Source: JALOBO01 sp023228225
GTDB lineage: Bacteria > Bacillota > Clostridia > Christensenellales > UBA1242
Direction: 5' to 3'
Assembly (NCBI GenBank): GCA_041663585.1
Contig: JBAYMN010000002.1
Coordinates: 35,674-99,673 of the forward strand
Length of the DNA: 64,000 nucleotides
Part shown: piece by piece, positions 47,914-56,133 of the stretch
Numbering within the stretch: position 1 is the first letter of the stretch
Layout of the letters: each line of letters opens with the position of its first letter
Made by a program: the position numbers and the translations under genes
Notes under the pieces: generated by a model
What the model saw: only the letters and a program-made list of their open reading frames with translations
Told to the model about the DNA's origin: nothing
The model's database searches: none

Positions 47914-49350
47914 ATGGACCAAAATTTTAATAAAACCATGCGTGAACTTTACGCTTCAATCAATGAAAATATTGCAGAAGTACCTATTCAACCAATTGAA
48001 AATGAAAAAGAACAAAAAGTTGCTAAGCGCAAAATTTTAGTTAAATCTAAATCAGAAGAACCTAGTAAATCAGAATCTAATGTCACCCCTAAAACTGATG
48101 AGCCGACTATTGAGATACCAAATGAAGTTAAACAAGCGGTCTATATTAGGCGTGATATTGAGGGTGGATTATTAACTGAACAAAGCGATATAGAAATTTA
48201 TAAACAAATTCAAAAACTTGATATTATCCAAAATGGACTTTTAGGCGATTATAATGAATCTGGTGAATATATTGTAGACAATGATGTTATTTTAGAATTA
48301 GTTAAAATGCTTAAAATATATGATGGTGATGTTTATCTTCAAACTATGTTTTTAACATCTGCCGCACAATTTGGGGCAGAATTTGTACCATTACATTTTT
48401 CTGTGGAAATTGTAAAAGCAAAAAATAAGGATAAACTTACATCAAAGTTGTATTTAATAGAAGATGTAGTTCAAGTGCCAGGTTATTATAAAGATAGTCC
48501 AAGTTATTTAGTCGCAACATATACAGATGATAATGATGATAAGTATACAGACAAAATGTTTGAAGTTTTTAATATTAAAAAAACAGGTGAGTTAATTAAA
48601 GATGATGTATCTTTATATCAAAATTGTGTAAATAGAATTAAATTTTTATCTACATTAAAAAATGGCCTTTCTGTTACTCTCGAATTAGAAGAAGAAAAAC
48701 TTTTAAAGGCAAAACTAAAAGCATATAAAGAACTTGGACCTTACGGAGAAAAGATATTAGAAGAATATATAGCGCTTCATCAAAAATTGGGCAATTTAAA
48801 TTATCGTGATAAAAACAGACTACTTCGAAGCCTTGAAGAAAGAAATTTTTACCCAAGCAACCAAGAAGCAGTAGTGGCAAAAAAAATAATTACTTTGCTA
48901 GAAAGTTTGTTTGCTAGTACTACGCTTGCACAAGTTTTAGCAGCAGAAAAAAATGTTGCACTAAAAAATGGAGAACAAGCAAAAAAAGTACTTGAAAAAG
49001 TTGAAAAGGCAAGAACTGGCGTAGATTTTTACCTCCCCGGTTATAGCAAAGAAGATATGAAAGGCGGTAAATCCAAATCTAGTGGCGGTGCTGAAAAAGA
49101 AGAAAACAAGTCTAAGGCTAGTGCAGAAAAAGCATCAGATAAACCGAGATCCGAAACAGGTACAAAAGAAAATACTAAATCAGAAAACAGTGAAGTTTAT
49201 GTAAAAGTAAATTTTGGAACAAAAGAAAAAGAAATAAATAAACCAAATTTATTTTTAAAATCAAAAGATAGTGCTGAAAAAAATGTATTTTTCAAATCAA
49301 AAACTAATGGTGAAAAAAACATAATCGAAGAAAATGAAACAACTAAATAG
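47914..49350 (+). CDS. Unknown lysine-rich cytoplasmic protein with KSK motifs
   Basis: A 478-residue protein of no recognised family. No signal peptide or membrane helix. Residues 1-85 and about 370-478 are low-complexity, charged and probably disordered. The middle (about 90-365) looks folded, with helices such as LLRSLEERNFYPSNQEAVVAKK. A motif of two hydrophobic residues plus KSK recurs three times: ILVKSKSEE (near 37), LFLKSKDSAE and VFFKSKTNGE (near the end). I chose ATG 47914, which has GGGAGGG 8 nt upstream; the frame is open from a TTG at 47896. It has a strong promoter of its own and converges on three tandem unknown genes. Confidence 0.7.
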   Translation: MDQNFNKTMRELYASINENIAEVPIQPIENEKEQKVAKRKILVKSKSEEPSKSESNVTPKTDEPTIEIPNEVKQAVYIRRDIEGGLLTEQSDIEIYKQIQKLDIIQNGLLGDYNESGEYIVDNDVILELVKMLKIYDGDVYLQTMFLTSAAQFGAEFVPLHFSVEIVKAKNKDKLTSKLYLIEDVVQVPGYYKDSPSYLVATYTDDNDDKYTDKMFEVFNIKKTGELIKDDVSLYQNCVNRIKFLSTLKNGLSVTLELEEEKLLKAKLKAYKELGPYGEKILEEYIALHQKLGNLNYRDKNRLLRSLEERNFYPSNQEAVVAKKIITLLESLFASTTLAQVLAAEKNVALKNGEQAKKVLEKVEKARTGVDFYLPGYSKEDMKGGKSKSSGGAEKEENKSKASAEKASDKPRSETGTKENTKSENSEVYVKVNFGTKEKEINKPNLFLKSKDSAEKNVFFKSKTNGEKNIIEENETTK

Positions 49351-49351
49351 C

Positions 49352-49399
49352 AAACAATAAAGAAGCACTTCCAATATTGAAAGTGCTTCTTTATTGTTT
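49352..49399. terminator. Bidirectional terminator with 19-bp perfect stem
   Basis: AAACAATAAAGAAGCACTT (49352-49370) and AAGTGCTTCTTTATTGTTT (49381-49399) pair perfectly around a 10-base loop. It separates the 478-residue gene from the first of the three paralogues and overlaps the latter's stop codon. Confidence 0.85.
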
Positions 49400-50303
49400 A
49401 TTTTAAATTTTCTAAGTCTTGTTTAACGTTGGAATCCACAATTTTTTTAAGGTGGGTGAATTGTTTTATGCCTGTGTCATAAGTAATAACATAATCCATA
49501 TATTCTTGCATGTCTGAAATTTCCGATTTTGTATCTTCTTTGAAAGAAAATTTAAACCCTACTTTTTTTAAAAGGCTGTCGCCACTTTCTGCATTCAAAA
49601 TCGGAGCACCTTTATTAATAGCCAATTTTAAATCAAGAATTATATCATAATAGTTTTGTTCCGCTGCTCTTAATGCTTTTCTGTAATTGCCAAGTTCACG
49701 ATTTTCCTCTTGTTCTTTTTGAAGTGATGAAAAATTAGTGTTCTTTTTAATACTTTTTATATTATTTTCGTAAAATAATTTCATTGATTGAATAATGTAC
49801 ATAAATGCGTATGTAATATGAATATCATCTGCAACTGCGCAGAATTCATTATAAAAATCCAATGTCTTAATACTTTTATTAGTATTTAATGCTTCTGTAA
49901 TTTTAGTTGCATAATTTTTTATTTTTTCATCATAATCATATGTAGTTGTAGATAATGCTGAGTAGTTGCTAAAAACACCATAAATCTTATTAAACTCATT
50001 ATAAATTATCTCACATTTTTTTTGTGCAGTTATAATTCCAGTGCCAGTGTTTTTTGCCTGTTCTAATTCTTTTTCAGTAGTATTACATTTAGCCATATAT
50101 AAATCATGGATTGAATTGCTTAAACTTCGAAAATCATCAAATCGCTTAATGGCCTTTGGATCTTGATTTGTTTTTGTATCATTAATCAAATTAATATCAT
50201 CTTCTCTTACATGAATACCAATTCCGCCAAGTTTTATCCAGTTAGGGATTTTTTCTACTGCCGCTTGTTTTATTTTATTTCTTGTAATATTAAAACCAAA
50301 CAT
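49398..50303 (-). CDS. Unknown WIKxG-family protein, paralogue 1
   Basis: A 301-residue soluble, helix-rich protein of no recognised family. Its N-terminus KIPNWIKLGGIGIHV aligns with the PDWIKxGxxTK start of the next two genes. The mid-protein segment ITYAFMYIIQSMKLFYENNIKSIK (split here as ITYAFMYIIQ and SMKLFYENNI) corresponds to their AHxxxYYAxxIEI region. It lacks the C-terminal SAEE segment of the other two. AAAGGAGC precedes the ATG, and it has its own promoter in the 91-bp gap. Confidence 0.7.
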   Translation of the reverse strand: MFGFNITRNKIKQAAVEKIPNWIKLGGIGIHVREDDINLINDTKTNQDPKAIKRFDDFRSLSNSIHDLYMAKCNTTEKELEQAKNTGTGIITAQKKCEIIYNEFNKIYGVFSNYSALSTTTYDYDEKIKNYATKITEALNTNKSIKTLDFYNEFCAVADDIHITYAFMYIIQSMKLFYENNIKSIKKNTNFSSLQKEQEENRELGNYRKALRAAEQNYYDIILDLKLAINKGAPILNAESGDSLLKKVGFKFSFKEDTKSEISDMQEYMDYVITYDTGIKQFTHLKKIVDSNVKQDLENLK

Positions 50304-50350
50304 TTTAAACGCTCCTTTGTTGTTATGTTACAAGTGGTTTGTATCAAATT

Positions 50351-50379
50351 ATTTTAGCATTATATTTTTAATATGTAAA
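50351..50379 (-). promoter_or_regulatory. Promoter of paralogue 1
   Basis: On the minus strand, TTTACA (complement of 50374-50379), a 17-bp spacer and TAAAAT (complement of 50351-50356). Confidence 0.55.
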
Positions 50380-50394
50380 TAGTAATTTTTAATT

Positions 50395-51330
50395 TTATAG
50401 TTCAATTCCTTGTTCTTTTGCTTTTATTCTTATCTGAATGCTGATTTTTAAAACATTATCTAACGCAGTTTTATAAAATTCTTCTGCACTTTTTGGAGAA
50501 GTTTCTTGTTCAATTTCACTTTCAATAGGGGACTCAATTATTTTCAATTTTAATGGTGTTTTGTTTGCTATTGACTGCACTAATGTAGGGCGCCAAATCT
50601 CCCAATTATACTTAATCTTAGTTACAGTTTTATTGTATAGTTCATCTTCTGCTTTTATAAGCAATTTACGCTGTAATTCATTAATATCTTTATTATAAAT
50701 ATTTTCTATTTCTTTATTATGTCTGATCTCAATTAAACCCGCATAATAGGTTAGAGCATGTGCGGCGTAAATTTGGTCAGCAAGTGTTAAAAACCCATCA
50801 TAATCGTTCATTTGTGAGATAGGCAATTCTTTATTTACAGCAAGTTGAATTCCTAACGCATACCAAAATAGTGTATGAAATTCCGCTTCTTTTTTATGTG
50901 GTGAGCGAATAATTATATCATTTTGTAAGGTCTTTGTTGGCGTTCCATCAAGGTGAATGCGTTTTGTTGCGCTATTATCTTCTCGGTATCTTGATGAATA
51001 ATCAAAACGAGCAGGTAAAATTTGAATATATTTAATTAAAATATTTTTAATTGTATATAATTCATTTTCTAATTCGTTTATTTTAGTTGTGGCGTCCATA
51101 ATAGCAGTTGCGCTTGCTTGTTTTGCGTGTGATAGTACAGCCTCATATTTTTTAATGGCTTCGGGATAAATTGAATCTGTTAGTGTTCTTAAAATACTTC
51201 CCGCATCTAATACAATTTGCTCTTTATGTTCATTCCAAAATTTATAGTCAACTGGTTCAAACATACCTTTTGTAAGTGCGCCTTTTTTTATCCAATCAGG
51301 GACTATAAAATCTTGTAAATTTTCAATCAT
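50395..51330 (-). CDS. Unknown WIKxG-family protein, paralogue 2
   Basis: A 311-residue soluble, largely helical protein. The N-terminus IVPDWIKKGALTKGMF matches paralogue 3 (NAPDWIKDGRMTKRLF). The middle has AAHALTYYAGLIEI, matching SAHSVIFYATEIEI in paralogue 3. Near the end, SAEEFYKTALDNV precedes a helix of the same type as in paralogue 3 (SAEELLILQKPFY). A variable insert (about 105-160) is unique to it. AAGGAG precedes the ATG. No catalytic motif, signal peptide or membrane segment is seen. Confidence 0.7.
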   Translation of the reverse strand: MIENLQDFIVPDWIKKGALTKGMFEPVDYKFWNEHKEQIVLDAGSILRTLTDSIYPEAIKKYEAVLSHAKQASATAIMDATTKINELENELYTIKNILIKYIQILPARFDYSSRYREDNSATKRIHLDGTPTKTLQNDIIIRSPHKKEAEFHTLFWYALGIQLAVNKELPISQMNDYDGFLTLADQIYAAHALTYYAGLIEIRHNKEIENIYNKDINELQRKLLIKAEDELYNKTVTKIKYNWEIWRPTLVQSIANKTPLKLKIIESPIESEIEQETSPKSAEEFYKTALDNVLKISIQIRIKAKEQGIEL

Positions 51331-51349
51331 ATTAGTTACTCCTTATTTA

Positions 51350-51378
51350 AGTATAATGTATTTTTAAAACAAAGTAAA
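51350..51378 (-). promoter_or_regulatory. Promoter of paralogue 2
   Basis: On the minus strand, TTTACT (complement of 51373-51378), 17 bp and TATACT (complement of 51350-51355), inside the 50-bp gap after paralogue 3. Confidence 0.55.
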
Positions 51379-51380
51379 TA

Positions 51381-52247
51381 TTAAATTTTAAGTTCATTAT
51401 TTTCAAGTATGGCTTTTTCTTTATTATTTTTATAATATAAATTTTCTTTTTCACGGATTTCTGTACGCATATTTATTATTTTATCAACAAGCCACTTGTA
51501 ATAGCTCCTATTATAGAATGGTTTTTGTAGTATCAATAGTTCTTCGGCGCTTGGCAACACTTCATAATTTTCTTTAATATTTATCACATTTAACGGTTTA
51601 CCAAAATCTAATGCACGGTCTAGGGCGTTTGCTATTGAGCCCCACATATTTTTTATTTTACGCATTTTCCAGTAGTATGAACAATCCTCTTTATCTAAAT
51701 GATGTGCTATGTCAAAATTAGAAAATGAAGAATTTATTATTTCCTGTTTTACTATTATATGTGCGATTTCAATTTCAGTAGCATAAAAAATTACACTGTG
51801 TGCAGAAGTAATATATTCACTTAAAGTCAAGATGTAGGGATATAACTTCATGTTATCTAATGTTATGCCTTTTTTAACTGCGCCACCAATTAAATCTAAA
51901 AAACATAAAAATTCTTCGTTAAAATCAAACCCAGCAAATATAATATCCTTATAATAGGAGTATAATTTTTGTAAAAAAACATAATCATCATTAAGCATAT
52001 CTAAATTTTTAGATAATTTTTTAATTGTTTTGCCAGCATTGCTTGCAACACTTATTTGATTATTTATTTTTAAAATTTCAGGATTATAAATAAAAAATAT
52101 GCTATTTAACATTGTGCTTGCTTCGCTATATCTTTGCATATACAAGTTTGTATTTTTAAGCATTGCAAAATCACCAAAAAGCCGTTTAGTCATTCTACCA
52201 TCTTTAATCCAATCCGGAGCATTTCTATAATCAAAACTTTGTGCCAT
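51381..52247 (-). CDS. Unknown WIKxG-family protein, paralogue 3
   Basis: A 288-residue soluble protein, first in the transcription direction. It shares with paralogue 2 the NAPDWIKDGRMTKRLF start, the SAHSVIFYATEIEI mid segment and the SAEELLILQ C-terminal segment. Overall identity looks low (old duplication), but all three anchors occur in the same order and at similar spacing. GAGGAAG precedes the ATG. Function unknown. Confidence 0.7.
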   Translation of the reverse strand: MAQSFDYRNAPDWIKDGRMTKRLFGDFAMLKNTNLYMQRYSEASTMLNSIFFIYNPEILKINNQISVASNAGKTIKKLSKNLDMLNDDYVFLQKLYSYYKDIIFAGFDFNEEFLCFLDLIGGAVKKGITLDNMKLYPYILTLSEYITSAHSVIFYATEIEIAHIIVKQEIINSSFSNFDIAHHLDKEDCSYYWKMRKIKNMWGSIANALDRALDFGKPLNVINIKENYEVLPSAEELLILQKPFYNRSYYKWLVDKIINMRTEIREKENLYYKNNKEKAILENNELKI

Positions 52248-52270
52248 AAATTACTTCCTCTAATAATATA

Positions 52271-52299
52271 AGTTTAACACTCTTTTACAGTTATGTAAA
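52271..52299 (-). promoter_or_regulatory. Promoter of paralogue 3
   Basis: On the minus strand, TTTACA (complement of 52294-52299), 17 bp and TAAACT (complement of 52271-52276). Confidence 0.55.
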
Positions 52300-52380
52300 T
52301 ACTATAAAAATTATTTTTTGGTGTTAATCTAAATTATTTATTGTCCAAGCGGGGTTGTGAACAAAAAATCGTGAGGAGCG

Positions 52381-52795
52381 ATGTTCTCGCCCAGTAATGT
52401 TTTTCCGCCACATTGCATTAAAGGAACAACAGAAAGCGAATTGATACCCGAATTAAAAAAATACGAAAAGTACTTTAAGATAATAGAAAAAAATACAACA
52501 AATGGATTTAATACAAAAGAATTTTTAAAAATTGCCCAAAGCGTTACATTCGACCAAGTTGTTGTAACTGGTTGTTGCACAGATGTTTGTGTTGAGCAAT
52601 TTGTTAATGCATATTCTGAGTTTATTAAATTGAATAATAAACACACACAAATTATTATTCCGCAAAATGCAGTGTATACTTTTGACTTTAAACCATAATG
52701 CGGTACAATGTCATAATGAAGCATTAAGCAGAATAGAAAAAATAGGTGCAAAAATACTAAAAGGAAAGGAATATGAGCATACACAAATTGATTAG
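52381..52795 (+). pseudogene. Broken nicotinamidase/isochorismatase-family cysteine hydrolase
   Basis: The remnant keeps the nicotinamidase segment VFPPHCIKGTTESELIPEL and the nucleophile region VVVTGCCTDVCVEQF, but the first 60-80 residues with the catalytic Asp are missing. Near 52693 the frame breaks: the original frame stops after TFDFKP, while the frame shifted by one base continues HNAVQCHNEALSRIEKIGAKILKG (read as HNAVQCHNEALSR plus IEKIGAKILKG) to a TAG at 52793. Both the deletion and the frameshift argue that the gene is dead. It belonged to an NAD-salvage cluster with the next two genes. Confidence 0.8.
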
Positions 52796-53387
52796 AATAG
52801 AAAAACAAACCGATAATAAGTGGTTAAACATTTATAAAGCGGTTTATGAGACCGAAAAAGGCGAATTTAAATATGAATTTGCATCAAGAAGAACCCAAGA
52901 AAATTTAGTTATGTTTAATAAAAAAACGCAGCCAGATGCAGTGCGTGTAGTACCGTATTTTATAAAAAATGGGAAAACCTATGTTGTAATAACTATGGAA
53001 TATAGGTACGCATTAAATCGTATTATTTATGGAGTGCCAGCAGGGCTTATTGATAAGGGAGAAACACCAGAGCAAGCAGCGGTAAGAGAGGTTATGGAAG
53101 AAGCTGGTGCCAAGGTAATAAAACTAAATATGGTAGAAACTGCATCATATACAAGTGCTGGGCTTACAGATGAAAGTTTGATTAGTTTTGAGGCAGAAGT
53201 AGAGTTACTTGGTAAACAACGGCTAGAAGACACCGAAGATATAAAGTTACAAACTGTTGAAGTAAATAATATTCCAGAAATGCTAGACAAATATGATTTT
53301 GCATTACAAAGCAAGCTGTTATTAAGAGCGTTTTATTATAGAGAACGAATTAAACAGTTAGAAAAAACAGAAGAAAAAGAGGCTTAA
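52773..53387 (+). CDS. NUDIX hydrolase (ADP-ribose pyrophosphatase-like)
   Basis: A 204-residue enzyme with a complete NUDIX box at 91-113 (G-x5-E-x7-REVMEEAG), which binds the metal ions that cleave nucleoside diphosphate-linked substrates. Its placement between a nicotinamidase remnant and a nicotinamide-nucleotide adenylyltransferase-like gene suggests ADP-ribose or NADH-type substrates. AAAGGAAAGG precedes the ATG. Its start overlaps the tail of the broken nicotinamidase reading frame. Confidence 0.88.
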   Translation: MSIHKLIRIEKQTDNKWLNIYKAVYETEKGEFKYEFASRRTQENLVMFNKKTQPDAVRVVPYFIKNGKTYVVITMEYRYALNRIIYGVPAGLIDKGETPEQAAVREVMEEAGAKVIKLNMVETASYTSAGLTDESLISFEAEVELLGKQRLEDTEDIKLQTVEVNNIPEMLDKYDFALQSKLLLRAFYYRERIKQLEKTEEKEA

Positions 53388-53900
53388 ATGAAAAAAATTG
53401 GTGCATTTGTAGGAAAGTTTTTACCGCCGCATATTGGACATTTATCGGTAATAGATAATGCAATTAAGTTTTGCGACGAACTTTATGTGGTAATTTCGGA
53501 ACATAAAAGTAAAAATGAGGCAATATGTAAAAGAGATAATTTCCCGTGTATATCCGCGGAATTAAGAAAAAAATGGTTTGAAAAACATTATGCGGGCATT
53601 AAGAATGTTCATTTTGTAATTTTGAATGAAGGTGAATTAAAGGCATATCCTGATGATTTAGATAAATGGACAGTAAAATTTAATGAACTTGTGCCAAATG
53701 CCAATATAAAATTAGCAGATGAAAGTTATAGAAAGTTTAATGAAGAGTATTTTCCACAGTGCAAATTTGTACCGATTGAAAGGGATAAAATACCAGTTCA
53801 TTCTACAAATATAAGGCAAGAACCCCATAAGTATATGGAGTACATAATACCAGAAGCAAAAGCCGATTTAAAAAAATTATTAGGGAGAAAAAGTATATGA
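53388..53900 (+). CDS. NadM/NadR-like nucleotidyltransferase
   Basis: A 170-residue cytidylyltransferase-fold enzyme with the GKFLPPHIGH nucleotide-binding motif at 9-18 (HxGH) and VHSTNIRQ near 143-150 in the position of the ISSTxxR motif. Similar to the adenylyltransferase part of NadR, which makes NAD from NMN. The ATG directly follows the stop of the NUDIX gene, with GAGG inside the end of that gene. The family may also act on other nucleotides. Confidence 0.78.
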   Translation: MKKIGAFVGKFLPPHIGHLSVIDNAIKFCDELYVVISEHKSKNEAICKRDNFPCISAELRKKWFEKHYAGIKNVHFVILNEGELKAYPDDLDKWTVKFNELVPNANIKLADESYRKFNEEYFPQCKFVPIERDKIPVHSTNIRQEPHKYMEYIIPEAKADLKKLLGRKSI

Positions 53901-53992
53901 AAATTCAAAATTTAAGCGTAGTCGTTCCCAATAAGGCATGTATTAACAATTGCAATTTTGCGTATCTAAAATGCACACTAACGATTAATTAA
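53897..53992 (+). pseudogene. N-terminal stub of a radical SAM protein
   Basis: Thirty-one residues beginning MKIQNLSVVVPNKACINNCN, overlapping the previous stop by 4 bp, then a TAA. Radical SAM proteins encoded in such NAD-salvage clusters start LSxVVPNKxCxNNCxFC. Here the third cluster Cys is Ala (CINNCNFA), so the iron-sulphur site is broken. A further short open stretch (LTKLKRDLITAEIEKEI) follows in another frame. The rest is deleted. Confidence 0.65.
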
Positions 53993-54073
53993 CAAAACTA
54001 AAAAGAGATTTAATTACAGCAGAAATTGAAAAAGAAATATAATAGGTAACTTAAATTAGCGCAACTATTTATA

Positions 54074-54577
54074 TTACAGTTCTTGTGTGTTAGAATTTTC
54101 TAAATCTTTTAAAAATTTTTCTACCTGTTCTATACGCAAAGAACAGTTTGCTTGACAGGTTTTAATTACTTTACTTTCACTAATATATGGCGTAATATCA
54201 GATGAATCATCATCAATAGCCAAAATGTTTTTCTTATTGGGTTTATCAGAAAGATATGCTAATATTTGCAGTCCTCTAAGAGTAGTATTTACATAGGGGG
54301 TTTTGTGAATTTTTTTATTATAATCTAGCCCTTCTTTATGCAGTAATGACAAAAGTTTATGCATTTTATCGTGTCTAGCAGAGCTAATAACTAAATCAAC
54401 ATTATATGTTTTACTTAAATTATAGATTAAATAATTAAGTGCGGATATGCTTTTGGGATTAAAGTTTTCAATAAAACCACCCATTTCTCTTAACCCTAAA
54501 TGAGTTAGCATTATTATGTATGGCCAATCCTATAACACACCATCAACATCTATAAAAATATAAAAATTTTCTTTCAT
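54074..54577 (-). pseudogene. HAD-family phosphatase gene with an in-frame stop
   Basis: Reading from ATG 54577 gives MKENFYIFIDVDGVL, TAG, then DWPYIIMLTHLGLREMGGF in the same frame and on to a normal end. The DVDGV motif is the catalytic DxDx site of the HAD superfamily, and the rest resembles the HAD domain found in Swiss-army-knife RNA repair proteins. The downstream frame alone (54074-54511) lacks the catalytic Asp and has no good ribosome-binding site. TAG is a normal stop elsewhere in the window, so this is more likely a nonsense mutation than recoding. Confidence 0.72.
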
Positions 54578-54683
54578 AATTGATTATAGCATAAAAAATA
54601 ATAATTTCAACATATAAAATTACTGCAAATATTTTAAGTTTATGTTATACTAATAATAGATGTCACATAGAAAAGAGGAATAG

Positions 54684-55076
54684 ATGAAAAAATTATTTGA
54701 CAAAATGTATAATACGGCTACAAAATTACTAAACAAGAATAAAGATTTAGTAGAAAAATTTGATCACAGTTTAGTTGTAAGCGTTCTAGCCTGTAAATCC
54801 GAAAAATTGTATATAGGAATGAATATTGCTTGGTGGCACAGCGTATGTGCCGAAAGCACAGCAGTAAGTAATGCATATCAAGCGGGCGAAAGAGAATTTA
54901 AATATTTAATGGCTGTTAAACTAAAAAATGGAACTAACGAATTTTATATAATTCCTCCTTGCGGAATTTGCAGAGAAATGTTTAGCGAATTAGATATGAG
55001 TATGTTACAAGTTATATTAAAACAAGATGAAAAATATTACACAAAATCAATTAACGAATTACTACCAGAGTATTAA
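54684..55076 (+). CDS. Cytidine deaminase-family protein
   Basis: A 130-residue zinc-dependent deaminase. The zinc ligands and catalytic Glu are in CAE (55-57) and PCGIC (92-96), as in homotetrameric cytidine deaminases. The stretch between them (STAVSNAYQAGEREFKYLMAV) is usual. The surroundings WHSVCAES differ from the standard FHAE/CAERTA pattern, so the substrate may not be cytidine. AGAGGA precedes the ATG. Confidence 0.82.
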   Translation: MKKLFDKMYNTATKLLNKNKDLVEKFDHSLVVSVLACKSEKLYIGMNIAWWHSVCAESTAVSNAYQAGEREFKYLMAVKLKNGTNEFYIIPPCGICREMFSELDMSMLQVILKQDEKYYTKSINELLPEY

Positions 55077-55098
55077 GTTTTATTTGGAGGTAATTAGA

Positions 55099-55554
55099 AT
55101 GAAACAATTTAAAGAAATAAAAGAAAATAAACATTTCAAGTTTTCCGATAATGGAAAAGGTCTGTTTTTTTACTTTGAAAACTCCGAAAGAGAATGTTGC
55201 ACAGAAATTGCGAAAGCACCAGTAAAATACAAAATTTATGAAAACGGAATGTTGAAATTTGATAATTTATTTTCAGAATTATGCTACGATGTAAGTTTTA
55301 AAAGAAATGACAGGACAAGCATTAGGCTAGGTATTTTTGTTAAAGATTTCATTGAAAAAACGGAATTTATTAACTATGAGTATGGGATTGCTGTTATAGA
55401 ACCAAATGCAAAATCAGGGACCTATAAGTTTTATTTATTTACTAATAACAATGGTATGCCAAATATGGAAACAAATGATAGATCCATTTTTTTAAGAGGG
55501 CTTGATATAATTGAACAAAGAGAAATAGCAAAAAAAGATGAAATGAGTTATTAA
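55099..55554 (+). CDS. Unknown 151-residue protein
   Basis: A soluble, charged protein of no recognised family, with a KFDNLFSELCYDVSF core and aromatic beta-type stretches. The start ATG 55099 has TGGAGG about 8 nt upstream; a longer frame begins inside the deaminase gene but lacks a ribosome-binding site. It lies 22 bp after the deaminase and may be cotranscribed. Confidence 0.55.
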   Translation: MKQFKEIKENKHFKFSDNGKGLFFYFENSERECCTEIAKAPVKYKIYENGMLKFDNLFSELCYDVSFKRNDRTSIRLGIFVKDFIEKTEFINYEYGIAVIEPNAKSGTYKFYLFTNNNGMPNMETNDRSIFLRGLDIIEQREIAKKDEMSY

Positions 55555-55748
55555 ATAGTATATTAAACTGAAAGGACAAAACCACTTTGCATAAAATATT
55601 AAAATAGAATATTGCTAACTAAAATAGTTAAGTAGTATAATAGTTCATAAAAATAAGAAAAGTAAAGTAGCAGAAACACAAAGATTTTTGAGATAATTCG
55701 GTTAAAGCAGGTTGCCGATAGCACCTGTGGTTGCATCGGTGTTCTGGT

Positions 55749-55994
55749 TTAAGCGAATAAGCCAAAAAGATTGTTTTTATGCGGTAAGCATTCTTTTAAC
55801 GCGATTTGTAATTTGGCAATAAAATCCGCTTTGCTGTGAGCGTAGTTTGCTTCATGTATATTTGCACCAATGCTTGTACCACTTCGTAGTAGCTGATTAG
55901 TAAGCACTCCTTCATTTTTAACTTCTCTGCATATTTGTATAATATTAAGTGCGAAAAGTTTTGATTTAGCAATTAATAAATTTTCTCTTTCCAT
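55749..55994 (-). pseudogene. Truncated four-helix-bundle (S23-type) gene
   Basis: Residues 1-68 match the S23/four-helix-bundle family often found near or inside 23S rRNA genes (LLRSGTSIGANIHEANYAHSK, then FIAKLQIALKEC), but the normal roughly 118-residue protein continues with a Trp/Leu-rich helix. Here it switches after ALKEC to an unrelated LPHKNNLFGLFA and stops. The start ATG 55994 has TGGAG upstream. The sequence just beyond (about 55690-55745) is structured and unlike its surroundings, consistent with an inserted element or deletion scar. Confidence 0.65.
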
Positions 55995-56047
55995 TGCGTA
56001 CTCCATTTTTTTATAATATATAATAAACATTAAGAGAAGTCAAATTA

Positions 56048-56133
56048 AATGAAGAATGATAAATGAAAAATGAAGAATTGTAAACTTCGCACATTTACAT
56101 TAATTCTTCATTCTTTACTATTCATTAATCATT
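56048..56133. repeat. Long imperfect inverted repeat
   Basis: Two 32-nt arms, 56048-56079 and 56102-56133, are complementary at 25 of 32 positions without gaps; the inner 11 are perfect (AATGAAGAATT against AATTCTTCATT). The loop is 22 nt. Within each arm the motif ATGAAnAAT recurs. It looks like a small palindromic repeat between the truncated S23-type gene and tRNA-Ser. Confidence 0.6.

Noticed and set aside
52338..52808. Open frame of 156 residues on the minus strand across the broken nicotinamidase
   Set aside because: It is the antisense of the nicotinamidase remnant, has no ribosome-binding site, and its product resembles no family.
54074..54577. Possible stop-codon recoding (TAG read as an amino acid)
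   Set aside because: rpoB and the HU gene both end with TAG at their normal ends, so TAG works as a stop; a local nonsense mutation is simpler.
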